Origin: Siphonodentalium dalli
Lineage: Eukaryota > Mollusca > Scaphopoda > Gadilida > Siphonodentaliidae
Assembly (NCBI GenBank): GCA_032622095.1
Contig: CP136061.1
Coordinates: forward strand, 129,158,754-129,222,753
Direction: 5' to 3'
DNA: 64,000 nucleotides
Part shown: positions 12,420 through 24,200 of the stretch, one piece after another
Position numbering within the stretch: the stretch's first letter is position 1
Layout of the letters: the number at the start of each line of letters is the position of its first letter
Made by a program: the position numbers and the translations under genes
The notes under the pieces: model-generated
The model's input: only the letters and a program-made list of their open reading frames with translations
Database searches by the model: none
Told to the model about the DNA's origin: nothing

Positions 12420-13000
12420 AAATTTTTTGTTTTTAAAGTTATGTCCCTGGCTCTGCCCCTAGTTGACCCAGTGACCCCATTTGAACAAATCTGAACCCCA
12501 GTCACCCAAGGTATCTCTGTACCAAATATAAGCTAAATCGGCCAAATATTTTTTTAGAAGAAGTCATTGTAAGAATTACTATGAGTTATGGCCCTGGTTT
12601 CTCAACTAATTGACCGGGTGACCTCATTTGAACAAATCTGAACACCAGTGACCCAAGGACCCTCAATACCAAATATTAGCTAAATCGGCACAATGGTTCT
12701 GAACAAGAAGTTGTTGTAAGAATTACTATGGAGGAATAGAGTTATGGCCCTGGCTTCGCAACTATTTGACCCAGTGACCTCATTTGAACAAATCTGAATG
12801 AGAGTCACCTAGGGAACATCCACACCAAATATGAACCAATTCGGTATGATGGTTTCAGAGGAGAAGATGTTTAAAAAAAAGTTGACGGACGGACGGACGG
12901 ACAGACGGACAGACGGACAGACGGACAGACGGACGCACGGACGGACGACGGACGAGGAGTGATGACTATAGCTCCACCGGAGACTTCGTCTCAGGTGAGC
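12420..13000 (+). repeat. GTTATGGCCCTGG-type repeat with GACGGAC run and hairpin
   Basis: Three units related to 9410-9936 are followed by a long GACGGACAGACG microsatellite (about 12885-12957) and the hairpin GCTCCACCGGAGACTTCGTC...GGTGAGC at 12971-13000. The same end occurs inverted at 60697-60726, so the hairpin looks like a true element terminus. Confidence 0.8.
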
Positions 13001-13039
13001 TAAAAACTAGAACGAAAAAATGTGGCATATTATTAGTGC

Positions 13040-13139
13040 NNNNNNNNNNNNNNNNNNNNNNNNNNNNNNNNNNNNNNNNNNNNNNNNNNNNNNNNNNNNN
13101 NNNNNNNNNNNNNNNNNNNNNNNNNNNNNNNNNNNNNNN
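13040..13139. other. Scaffold gap of exactly 100 N
   Basis: 100 consecutive N characters. The round number suggests a placeholder rather than a measured length. It abuts a higher-order tandem repeat, a likely cause of the break. Confidence 0.99.
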
Positions 13140-13900
13140 TCCAAGTTTTAAGAGTAAAGTTATTCGCCACCCCCCCCCCCCCCCCCCCCCACCAACCCAT
13201 TCAGATTTCACATTTTTGTTCGCAATTCAAGTTCCAGTTCTATCAAATGATTGATTATGATTGCAGGATCGTCTAATCTAATGCAAAACAACAACAAGCT
13301 CATCTGACATCCATGTTTTAAGAATAACATTATTATTCGCCACCCCCCTCACCAACCAATTCAGATCGCAGATTTTCGTTCGAAATTCCACTTCCATTTC
13401 TATCAAATGATTGATTATGATTGCAGGAACGTCTAATCTAATGCAAAACAATAACAAGCTCATCTGAGATTTTTCGAGATTCGTCCGAGATTTAAGAATA
13501 CTGTAATTTTTTTATCTGACATCCAAGTTTAAAGAATAAAGTTATTCTCCACTCCCCCCCCCCCCCCCAACCCACCAACCCATTCATAATTCACATTTTT
13601 GTTCGCAATTCAAGTTCGAGTTCTATCAAATGATTGATTATGATTGCAGGATCGTCTAATCTAATGCAAAACAATAACAAGCTCATCTGACATCCATGTT
13701 TTAAGAATAAAATTATTCGCTACCCCCTCACCAACCAATTCAGATCGCAGATTTTCGTTCGAAATTCCACTTCCAGTTCTATCAAATGATTGATTATGAT
13801 TGCAGGAACGTCTAATCTAATGCAAAACAATAACTAGCTCATCTGAGATTTTTCGAGATTCGTCCGAGATTTAAGAATACTGTTATTCGCCACCCCCATC
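13140..13900. repeat. Higher-order tandem repeat (A-B-A'-B')
   Basis: Two alternating ~185-bp monomers form a ~380-bp higher-order unit seen twice (13140-13515 and 13520-13890). All monomers share TTATTCGCCACCCCC, a poly-C tract of variable length, and TCAAATGATTGATTATGATT. The A monomers end in ...CAAGCTCATCTGACATCC and the B monomers in ...GAGATTTTTCGAGATTCGTC. The array continues into the assembly gap. Confidence 0.85.
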
Positions 13901-14295
13901 TCAAATTCCAATGACAAATATTTGTCCGAAATGTACTTCTAAACCTTGAAATGAACGCCTAATGTAGTACACAAATCCTTACATATAATGCACAACAAAT
14001 AATCTGACACCAAGTTTTTGACCAATAAACGGTACACCTTCCCCCACCCCTTAAAATCCTCAATCAGTTATGCAACACCCCATCCCCTCCTCCCCTCCTC
14101 CATCTCCACCTGTCATACAGATCACATAATTTTGAGCTAAAATATGCTTGTATGCCGTATTTGAAGTTCCAGTGTTAGGGAAAAAATGTCATATTGCAAC
14201 CCAACTCACAGCCTTTTGCGTAAGGACTGACAATCATTATTCCCGATGCTCGAGATCACCATACTCTCCGTATGTGGAGTAAATAAAGAAAATAT

Positions 14296-14373
14296 ATAAA
14301 CGCTATTCGCCACCCGGGTGGCGAATAGCGATTTCTATGTTATATGACTATTCGCCACCCGGGTGGCGAATAG
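14296..14373. repeat. Pair of 26-bp perfect palindromes
   Basis: The palindrome CTATTCGCCACCCG followed by its complement occurs twice, about 47 bp apart, centred near 14316 and 14361. Its arm contains the same ATTCGCCACCC phrase as the tandem array just upstream. Confidence 0.85.
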
Positions 14374-14377
14374 CCAC

Positions 14378-14770
14378 TGCCCCATATGAGGGAAGCACCC
14401 CCCCCAGTAACCCCAATATATCTTTTATGACCATGGAAATGGTAGAGATATGTGCAGGATATATCTCTTTTATAAAATATACTAGATCTCTGGGATGGAG
14501 ACACAAATTCTTGGGGACAGGGATGCTGATAATATGAAAATTGGAGTTTTCCCCAATTTCAAGTCAATAAGTACACCATATGAGGGAAGCGAGTCCCCAG
14601 TAACCCCGAATTCCATATTTATGGCCATGGAAATGGTATATATCTGTGTAGGAGATGTCCCTTTAATAAAATATACTAGAGCTCTGGTAGTGAGGCACCA
14701 ATTCTTGGGACACCAGGGACAGAGATGCTGATATATGCATATGGAAATATTTTTCTTCAATGTTTCAGTA
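14378..14770. repeat. Two tandem ~200-bp units
   Basis: Units start at about 14378 and 14576. Each begins with CCATATGAGGGAAGC and shares CCATGGAAATGGTA, AAAATATACTAGA and a GGGACAG...GATGCTGATA end. Divergence between the units is visible but the alignment is continuous. Confidence 0.8.
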
Positions 14771-14871
14771 TTATATGGGGCTACTACTATGGGTCCATCA
14801 TCCATGATAATATACTATGAGATGGACTCTATCATTCACAATCAGAGGGAAGTATAAAGGGAGTGTTAGGT

Positions 14872-15492
14872 ATTTGCGCTTAAGCGCAAATATATTGATA
14901 GACATATACTTGCGCTTAAGCGCAAATGATTCATTTTCACATTTTATATTAACTAATTGCATTTAAGCGTAAATCAGTTACGCTTAATGTAATCATTTAC
15001 GCTTAAGCATAATTGACTTATGCGTTATCATAATACATTGGAATTATATTAAGAGCAATAATTTCATCGGCTGTCTTACCTTATATGTATATTTGTATAA
15101 TCTGATGTATGTTAACTTACTGGCATTAGTAATGTGGTTGCATCCATTTCAGCTTGAGTATGTGGAGTTCAATGGGGGGTGTATATGAATTACGGTTAAG
15201 CGCAACTCATTTACGCTTAAGTGGATTTCATTTACACTTAAGCGTAATTGAAATGAATTATGCTTAAGCAAATACATGTACCTATCTCCAACTGGTTTCC
15301 TCAGTCTGAACATCCATCTTAGTATGGGATCTGGGTGGAGTCCTCACCTATGTTTGAGTAATGTTTTATGGCCTGAGTTAATTTGAGTTTAGAGCAAATC
15401 ACATGGGAGTCTTTTTTACATTTATTATTTATTTGCATACAAATATTTGCGCTTAAGCATAAAGCAATTGCGCTTACTTAGTGCAAATACAC
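14872..15492. repeat. Cluster of GCGCTTAAGCGC-type palindromes
   Basis: About a dozen full or half copies of TTTGCGCTTAAGCGCAAA or its T-for-C variant (TTTACGCTTAAGCGTAAA) lie within 620 bp, irregularly spaced, for example around 14877, 14920, 14970, 14998, 15195, 15215, 15240 and 15447. They are not in a simple tandem array. Confidence 0.8.
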
Positions 15493-16306
15493 AACACTTC
15501 TTTACTTCCATCCAATTTTAACTGTCAATGATTGAGTCCATATTATGGTATATTTATTTGGGCCTATATAAACTCAAAAATTGAAGAAAACATAATTCCA
15601 CATGGATATCTATACCACTATCGCTGTCCCAAACAAATACGGTCTGTACTAGAATAGTGAATAGCAATATGGCACACATGTAGCATTGCACAGGTAATTA
15701 AACAGTTTGAAATACACATGTAAGACAACTCTTTCTGCACGAGACTGTACCTGCTGTAGTTCGATCATAAAATCGGTCAACGATCTGCAACGATTAAAAA
15801 TTTCTATAAATAGTAACATTTTCAACTGTTACCGTTGTTCATTGCTCGATCATGACCACTTTGATTATAATTCTTTCATAACTCGGTCAATGTTCTTCCG
15901 TTGGTGATTTCAGGCAATAATTCCTTTTATATCCCTCCCATTCGAATTGACTATACCGCTTGTTTTTCGTTTTATTAAGCTGATGTTACGCTATTCAAAC
16001 GGCCTCCCTCCACGGAAGCTATTTTCTGAGAACGAAAGCCGACTCAATCCCGACCAAGTCGGAAGTGTTCGGGTGTTTCCGCGACTGCACACGACAACTC
16101 GTTTGTGTATTTATTTCGCGTTTACAGTGGAATTATTCGTCCCGATTGAGGGAAAGTAAATAGTTAGTTACGTGGCCGTATAATTAGTACAAACTGATAA
16201 CTGGTTAGGGCATTTCGTGTATGGGGGTTATTTTATTCAGTCTTTCCACAGAATAACGCAGGGAACTCAATTGTGAGGTTCAATTTACGTTTCACATCAC
16301 TTTAAC
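15493..16306. other. Intronic, no gene
   Basis: No supported gene. A 70-codon open frame at 15947-16159 has no recognisable features and is treated as chance. Confidence 0.5.
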
Positions 16307-16381
16307 TCTTTCAACACCGCAGCCCGCTTTAGCGGGCACGACGTAATTTACATTCACCACCGCAGCCCGCTTTAGCGGGCA
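16307..16381. repeat. Duplicate GCCCGCTTTAGCGGGC hairpins
   Basis: CACCGCAGCCCGCTTTAGC is present twice about 42 bp apart, each forming a 6-bp GC stem with a TTTA loop. The preceding CTTTCAACACCG recurs inverted at about 35675-35695 (CGGTGTTGAAAGGG), suggesting a dispersed small repeat. Confidence 0.75.
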
Positions 16382-17463
16382 GAAAATAATTTTCAGGAAT
16401 AACAGGCAATAATGCCATGTTTACGGGGATATATGCTAATGATTTTATTGGTTGGCGACTTAGATATCATTTGGGTGATATTCTGTATCAATACTAATTT
16501 ATTGTTGAACACGCAGACCTGACAAATACGGCCACAATGAGATGTTCCCGGCCTAAATAAAGACAGCACATGTACATTGTATGACATCACAATTACTATT
16601 TTGGGGTTTCCCTGGGTTTTCCCAAAATATGTTGACGAAACAATGCCGACATGTGTGGTGTTTTTAATCAGATACAATTGTACCGATTGATTTAGTTTGT
16701 TATTGTTTATCACAAACACATGTCGATAACACTCGTTTATGAAATAAAGAAGATTGTTGCCCTTTCTAATGACATGTTCCTTGTGGTATCTGTCTTGTGT
16801 CTTGTGCCGCGCAATAGTGCTACTAGTACATTTGTATTTCAATAATAATAGCTGCGAGTGCATGTGGTGAGCATGCCATTGACATCCATAAACATTTTAG
16901 GAACGCAATGAGATCATTGGCAGTTGTTTTTGGAGAGTTACTCATAATTCATTAGCATAATCACAGTTGAATACATGTGGGCCTAAATGAGGGATAATGG
17001 GTCTATTTCAGTTAAATAACGCCTTCTTGGGGATACTATTGGTCTGTTCTCATCAGTATGCTCATTGTAACCATCTAATTGCATTCTTAATCACCATATA
17101 TGCTAAAATTACGACATGTGATGGATATAATGCTAACTATTTTAATGTGAGTTTGGTCAATATACTTATGTGGTGAAATATTGCAAATAAAGTTAACTGT
17201 AACAGTATATATTGAGCTGTTCACACATGGTGTGCATTACCATGGTGATATAATCACAATTATATGATGTCATCCATTGGCAGGTAGTGCATTTTGATAG
17301 GCAGTTGTCACTGGTCACGATAATATACATGTATGGGTGTCCTTACCTATCACATCTATAAATACTAGTATGAATGCCCCACATGCAGTGAAGGATCCAG
17401 GGATTTTTTGGGGACACCTGTTTTCAGGCAATGATATGCCAAAGGCATATCCCTAAGGTCTGA

Positions 17464-17480
17464 GGGGGGGGGGGGGGGGG
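17464..17480. repeat. Poly-G run
   Basis: A 17-nt G homopolymer inside a G-rich passage (GTCTGGAGG repeated). Homopolymers of this length are prone to sequencing error. Confidence 0.9.
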
Positions 17481-17766
17481 TCTGGAGGGGTGTCCCCGTT
17501 GATGGTGGGGGTCTGGAGGATATCCCCCTGGAAATTTTTGAAAATCCATTGCATTGAGAGCTATAAGTAATCTATGACTCTCTGAGTCAGTATTTTGAAT
17601 TTTACTGAGATGTCAATCTGATCAAGTTTCCTGAGCGTAACTTTGGAAATTTTTATATGTGAATGGGATTGGAAATGCTTATACGTTATTGTCAGATATC
17701 TTTTGGTTCAATGGATTATGCTTTAATATCCAGCTTGAATTGAGACTTACCATTATCACTCTAATT

Positions 17767-18719
17767 CAGTGTTCGCGCTGGACCGAAAAAAACTTTAGCC
17801 AAATGAAAATTTTATTAGCCAAATGAAAAAAACTTTAGCCAAATGTTTTTTAGCCAAATTAAAAAAAACTATGGCCAAATTAAACCATCGTTTTCTGCTC
17901 GGTTCACAATTAATGACTAAAACGTCAAATCTAACAGACACAGGTAAAACACACAATAATTTAACTAATTTTGATGAACTAGAAATATTTTTATATATAT
18001 TAGTTATTAAAAATTTATTAATCTTTATGTGATTTGGGGGGGGGGGGGGGGGGGGGGGTAACCCGGGATTGTCCTTCTTAATGTCATTAATTTTTTGTTT
18101 TATATCAATATCTTTTTTTAAATCATTAAATATTAATTATCATTGCGAAAATATTTAAGTGACATCTGGAAACTAATAACTTAATATTGTTACGCCATTA
18201 TCAAATTGCAATCTGTCATAAAAGCATGCATATTTTTTGAATGTATCGGTATTGACGACAAATAGCCACAAAATATCTGTCGTGATTCACATTTGGCTGA
18301 TTAAGCTATTGTCTTACACTTGGTGCTCATAAACCTTGACCGTCATAAATACCATGTCATCATAAACATGCATTGTGCAGGAGTCCCGTGAGTGACCAGA
18401 CAGACAATGGGGGATTAGCGGATTAAATGTAAAATAAAGATTTTTTTCAGTTTCGTGCAGAGTGACGGGTTTCCCTTTGTACTGTCCGCGATCGGGTTTC
18501 CCTTTGTACAGTCGGCGATATATTCCCACTTACGATGTTTTCGGACTAGATTGTTCACATCACAGAATTGAAAACCCACTTGCCAAAAATTCATGCTTTC
18601 AGTCTCCATTTGGGGTCAAAAAAAGTTTAGCCAAAAGTTTAGCCAAATGAAATTTTTATTAGCCAAATTCGAAAAAGATTAGCCATTGGCTAATTTGGCT
18701 ACCGACAGCGCGAACACTG
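17767..18719. mobile_element. hAT-like non-autonomous DNA transposon
   Basis: The 953-bp element begins CAGTGTTCGCGCTG and ends CAGCGCGAACACTG, a perfect 14-bp terminal inverted repeat. It is flanked by 8-bp direct repeats CTCTAATT (17759-17766) and CTCCAATT (18720-18727), matching at 7 of 8 positions. An 8-bp target duplication is the hAT signature. Subterminal regions are rich in TTAGCCAAAT, repeated several times at both ends, which may be transposase-binding sites. No transposase is encoded. A 23-nt G run lies at 18036-18058. Confidence 0.85.
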
Positions 18720-19437
18720 CTCCAATTCATATAATAGGCTATTTTCTAAAATTCATTGAGAGACACATACATAATATACTAGTACAGTAGTGCAGAAACA
18801 ATGTCTATTAAGTAAGTAATTACTAAGTAATTAGAACTAATCTCTATGTTAATTATTAATTTGGTATTATGAGATCCCACCTGATAACCAAGTTGATTTG
18901 ATCAAATTGTCACTGTTCCTATACTGTATTATGTAATTTCGCTTGAATTTGATTGAAATACTAAAATCTGAAGGCTGAATGGTAACAAACCTGAACTCCA
19001 ACTATTTGAAGTTTTCACAGATGAAAGCTAGATAGAACCAAACAAATTATACTTTACAGTATGATTCCAACTGTTAAACTTAAATCTTTTTGTAAAGTTA
19101 TATGTCTTATGTAAATATATATAAATACATAAATGGTGTGTAGTTTGCTATAATATTTTTTGTTTTTTTTTAATTCTAATTTTTTTTTTGGGCCCCTGGA
19201 GTTTGGCCGCACAAATTGGTAAACGGTATGAAAACCAGCCTGGATATGTCCCTGACATGTGAGACAAAGAATTTCCATATAAACTGCTGTAAACCTGGTG
19301 TCCTGAATAATTTACCTCTGTAAATTCGGTGGCGAAAGAGTTAAAAAAAAAAAAAAGAAAAAAAAAAGTGGATTTTCATTGTTTTCTTTTTTGTTAAATT
19401 AAGCAAGTAGTCTAAATATCTAAAATCTAAAAACAAA
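18720..19437. other. Intronic, no gene
   Basis: AT-rich sequence without a supported gene. It includes poly-A/T stretches at about 19160-19190 and 19341-19368. Confidence 0.5.
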
Positions 19438-19560
19438 TTAATTGTTTTTGTTAAGAGTTATGTCCCTGGCTCCACCCCTATTTAACCCAGTAACCCCATC
19501 TGAACAAATCTGTATCCCAGTCATCCAAGGACCCACCATACCATATACATGTATAAGATA
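19438..19560 (+). repeat. GTTATGTCCCTGG-type repeat fragment
   Basis: One unit of the family at 9410-9936 (AGAGTTATGTCCCTGGCTCC, ATCTGAACAAATCTG, CCCAGTCATCCAAGGACCC) with no terminal hairpin. Confidence 0.7.
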
Positions 19561-19897
19561 AATAGCTCCTATTTAGGCCCCTGCGAAGCTTCGAGATTCA
19601 ATTCGATTCGTGAATCGGTCGTCCTGATACGATTTGATTCGATTCGACTGTCCGATTCGAGTATTTTCGAATCATTCATGATCAGACATCATATATAGGC
19701 AATCATCTGTCATAACCCGATGAAAATAACCCAATTGTTATGCCCTATAAACAAAGAAATAATCGTGCAGCTCAAGACATCGAGATCAAACGGATCGCCG
19801 CGTCGACCAATAATCTATAAATAGAACCAAGGTAGGTAATGTCGTAATGACTATTGAAGTGACGTAATTGGGAATTCCTGAGGTGCGTGTTTACAAA

Positions 19898-20575
19898 AGG
19901 ATTAGTTGCAATCATATAAACGTCATAATGTTCAAATATTTGTGACATATTATGATTGGTTTTGTGTTTTTTTCGGAAAAAATTGTTGAAAAAAAATCGA
20001 ATTTCTCAAATTATGAACCATATTCTGGCGGCCATCTTGGAATTTGATTTACAAATTTGACATCAGTTAACGTAGAAATATATAAGAAACCGAATGCAAT
20101 TCATTGCAATGTCATAACTCAATTTGTTTTTCCACAATTGTCATATAAATAGACATAGGGTAATATCGCGAAATGTACCGACTGTTGCGGATGATCGCAC
20201 TGGCGGCCATTTTGCTTTCTCCCTGAATTGTCGATTACAGATTTTTTGGTCAGATGATATTGAAGGATTACTTGCGGTCATATAAATATCATAATGTTCA
20301 AATATTTGTGACACATTATGATTGGTTTTGTGTTTTTTCTAGAAAAATTTTTGAAAAAAAATTGGATTTTTCAAATTCTGTGCCATATACTGGTGGCCAT
20401 CTTGGATTTTGATTTTCAAATTTGATATCAGTTGACGTAGAAATATATAAGGAACAAAATGCAATTCATTGCAATGTCATATCTCAATTAGTTTTTCCAC
20501 AGTCGTCATATAAATAGACATAGGGTAAAATTGCGAAATTTTCCGACCCTCATGGGCGCCATCTTGGATTACGTC
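19898..20575. repeat. Two tandem ~370-bp units
   Basis: Segments at about 19898-20225 and 20265-20575 share CATAATGTTCAAATATTTGT, TATGATTGGTTTTGTG, GCAATTCATTGCAATGTCAT and ATAAATAGACATAGGGTAA. Each contains GGCCATCTTGGA-like motifs. Divergence is about 10-15 percent by eye. Confidence 0.8.
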
Positions 20576-20889
20576 ATATGCGGCCAGGTTGTTTTCTTGT
20601 TAACATCCGGAATTCTACTCTAGAGGTGTCCAGGTACATAAACAAATCGGTCCGGAAGAGTCCTGGGGGGGGGGGGTCCATAGGGGGTGTACCTAGCTGC
20701 CCGACTAGTATATTTCCAACAAGATTCACATCAGAGACATAGGGACTAGTCTTGGTGGCTACAGCAAAATCTTTTGATATTAATTCCAAGTTATCTCACC
20801 AACAAGCAAAATAGTTGCATAACTTTCAATATAAATCAAACCACCAAAGACAGACCTATATATTCAGGGTGAATTGTGAAAACCCAAAC

Positions 20890-21200
20890 TTAATCTTCAT
20901 CTGAATCAGACTGAGTCCAGTTTTTGTATCTGTTGATGCCCAAAAAATGGACAAAAATCCAACATTTCCTGATAAACAAAGATGAATAACTCTAGATGTA
21001 AAATCAGAACAAAACGATTCAACCCTCTATTGAATGTCCTCATAGTAGTGAACATCCATATTTCATTGAGATCCGAGCACAACTATTGAAGTTATCACAG
21101 GAACAGACATAGTACGGAACAAAAAGCAAACATTTCCACATAAAAAAAGATGAATAACTCTAGAATCGAAAATCTGAACAAAATGATTGAATCCTCTATT
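20890..21200. repeat. Duplicated ATAACTCTAGA-type repeat near the donor
   Basis: Two copies of AAGATGAATAACTCTAGA followed by ...GAACAAAA.GATT.AA.CCTCTATT lie at about 20980-21040 and 21148-21210. Another copy of the family, with a GACAGACGGACAGAC tail, is at about 26100-26420. The repeat ends within 100 bp of the splice donor at 21279. Confidence 0.7.
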
Positions 21201-21279
21201 ATATTGAATTTAATTGATTTGAGAAACCCACACAGTGGCAATAGCCTGTATACGGTATTACATGTATAATGAACCTCAC

Positions 21280-24200
21280 CTGTATGTGTGACAAGATGTC
21301 TGTTAAGATGGCATTTCTTGAAGAATGTCTGGGAACACCCTTCACCAGGACACGTCAGAATGACTTTAGAATCCTGCTCACAATGTTGCTGTCTGTGATG
21401 AATTCTTAACATTCTGGCATTTTTGAAGAGTTTTCCACAATCTTCTACCTCACAAGATAAGGTGGCAGTCTCCGATGTTCCAGAATGTGAGCCTTTGTGA
21501 AATGTCAGGTATCGCTCCTGTTTAAACGATTTACCACACTCGTCACAGATGAACGGCTTCTCAGCAGAATGAACTTTCTCATGTTTGTGCAACATTTGTT
21601 CCGTGTAAAACATCTTATCGCAAGATGAGCACTTCACATCTTTTATCCGCTCAGAATGCATTGTCACAGTATGTTTTGACAGATTTGCTCGATAGTTTGT
21701 CTTGTAGTCACACTGTATGCATGAAAACTGTTTTGGACGGTCAGGGAAGTGTTTGTTCATATGTGTTTGAAGAAATGATTCAAACTTGAACTCCTTGTTG
21801 CAGACTTCACAGATGAAGGGTTTACGACCTTCACATGCTTCCATGTGTTTCTCCAATGGAATCTCGTCACATTTCACAAAACGCTTGCAGACATGACACA
21901 GTTTAAAATGTCTCTTGTCACCATGGAATTCAATAACATGTTCTTGCAGTAGATCATGATTCTCAAATTTCTTTTTGCACCTTCCACAAATGAATATTTT
22001 GTGAGTCATTAAATGCTTTATGAGGGAAGCACGTCGCGGAGACTTGAAATCACACTGGTCACAGTTGTATATTTTCTGGTTTTCATTTTGACAGGTTTCA
22101 CCATCTGGATTGCACAGTCTGACATGCTTTTTGTGAGAGACAGAATTCTTTGAAACATGTTCACAATGTGAACAAATGAGATCTTGTATAACAGGCACTT
22201 CAGAATCAGAATTCATGGGATCGTCAATGTTCATGTCAGCATTGTCTAAACTCTCTGACATTTCACTTTTCACAGAAGAATCAATTAATTTTGAAGCGTC
22301 GGTCTCAGATCTCTCTGTCTTAATCTCAGCACTCTCTGTCTTGATTTTTAGATTATATCCACCTTCTGTCACATTTTCTGGTGGAAGACAATTTATATCG
22401 TGTGAAGAGATGGTATCCTTGCTCTCAAGGACCAATGCCCCATTATTTTCTTGAGACTTTTCCAAACTGCCTTCCAATGCAGCAGATGAATCCTGTTTGG
22501 AATCACAAACGGCTTCATCTACAGACCTGTTCAAAACAATGTTAAATATGTCATCCAACTGACGTGAAAGTTCAAGATTTCTGCTTGTGTCACGAGATGA
22601 CTCACACTTATTGTCCATGGACTCATCCAATTTATTGGATTTAATTTTCTTTGACTTAGCAGTCTTTTTCTCAGGTGTTTTCTCAAGAGTGTTTTCGGCA
22701 TTTGATAATTTGGGCTTTAGTACTTTCGGACTATTTGTACCTGCAGATGGCACACTCTTCTCCATCTTAACTTTCTTTGGTTTTGATGGACTAACGTCAT
22801 CATCAATAGCTTGAGCATCGTCGGTTGAGACCCCTTTCTTCTTTTTCGTCTTTTTAACTGGTTGATCAACTTTTTCACTTTTTGGGAGACCTTCCTTGAC
22901 AGTTTCGGTGGATGTTGTATCAGCTTTATCTTCAGAACTCTTTAAAATAAAACGCTGATCTGGAATATAGTTTGCACAACTGGATACAACCTCGTTTATA
23001 ACACATGCAATATGTTCTTGAATAATGTCCATTTCAGTTTGACACCTGTAAGGTATTTCATGAATCAAGTTGACACCATGAGAAGGTGGGCCAGTCTTTG
23101 CGGGTACATCACTCTTAGGAGCGGACTCACTTGATTTTGCTGTTGATTTATTCGCTGCATGTTTAGTTGTGTCTTCAGAAGCTATTTTGTCCTCTTTCTT
23201 CTTTTTGTTGTACTGTCGCTTCTTCTTGACTTGCTGTTTTGTCGAGTCCATGAGTGACTTAGCCTCAGTGGATTCTGAAACCTTTTCACTCTCTGGCTTT
23301 ACCTCTGGCTTAGTAGAAGATAGAACCTGGGCAGTCATCATTGGGTACAAAGTGACCTCATTTGGCGTGGTGGAGGAGCTATCTTTACCAACCTCTCTTG
23401 ATTCTTCTGTAAGCAAACCGCTATTACTGCTAGAAGATTCCACCTTTTGGAGTTTAGATTCGTCTGTTACCCCTTGCGACTGCCCTTCACAAGAGTCCTT
23501 TCCACCTTCATCTGTTTTATCTTCTGCCAATTTCACATCTTCAGCTTTCTCTGGTGGTTTCTGTTTCTTTTTGTTTACTTTTTTCTTTGTAGACTTAGTC
23601 AGATTTCTATCGATTGCTGAAGTTGTCTTTTCAACCTTTGATGTGGGTTTTGATTTGCTGTTGGTTTCACAACCATCTTGATATGCTGTATCATCCTGTT
23701 TTGGTGAATTATCCTGCTTTTCCAAATCCTCTTTCTTTGTTAAAGCATCCCGTTTTTTTGAGTCATCCAGCTTTGATGAAACATCTTGCTTTTTTGAATC
23801 ATCCTGCTTTGTTGAAGTTTTCTGATCAGTAGAAGTTTTCTTTGTTTTTGGTTTGGATTTGGGCTTGGTTTTTCCTTTATTGTTGTTATCAACAGTACTA
23901 TCTGTGCCATCATCCTTGTTCAGGTTTGCTTTTTTACCTTTGGGTTTTGCCTTGGGCTTACTTTGCACTGTGCTGCTCTCACTTTTCTGCACAGAATTAC
24001 TAGCAGCAGCTTTCTTTCCTCTTGGATTTGGTTTAATTGGTTTTGTTTTAGCATCTTTCTTCTCTTGATTGTCAGTTACAACAACACTGTTCTTTTTTCC
24101 TCGTTTCAGCCTCTTGACAGATTCTGCGACGTCAATGCCAGTCTCAAACACACAGTCCGGATTATCCTTGAGGATAGCGTTAAGATTTCTGCATTGCTTA

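Larger units (their letters stand above)
6795..21279 (-). other. Intron of the zinc-finger gene (14,485 bp)
   Basis: Bounded by a donor reading ACAG|GTGAGG (GT at 21279-21278) and an acceptor reading TTTCAG (ending at 6795), both phase 1. Joining them restores the linker THTGERKY between two C2H2 fingers, which is strong internal evidence. The intron is packed with repeats, listed separately, and holds the scaffold gap. No other convincing exon was seen within it. Confidence 0.8.

Noticed and set aside
16393-16863. 156-codon minus-strand frame inside the large intron
   Set aside because: No domain, no supporting splice sites, and composition typical of AT-rich noncoding sequence.
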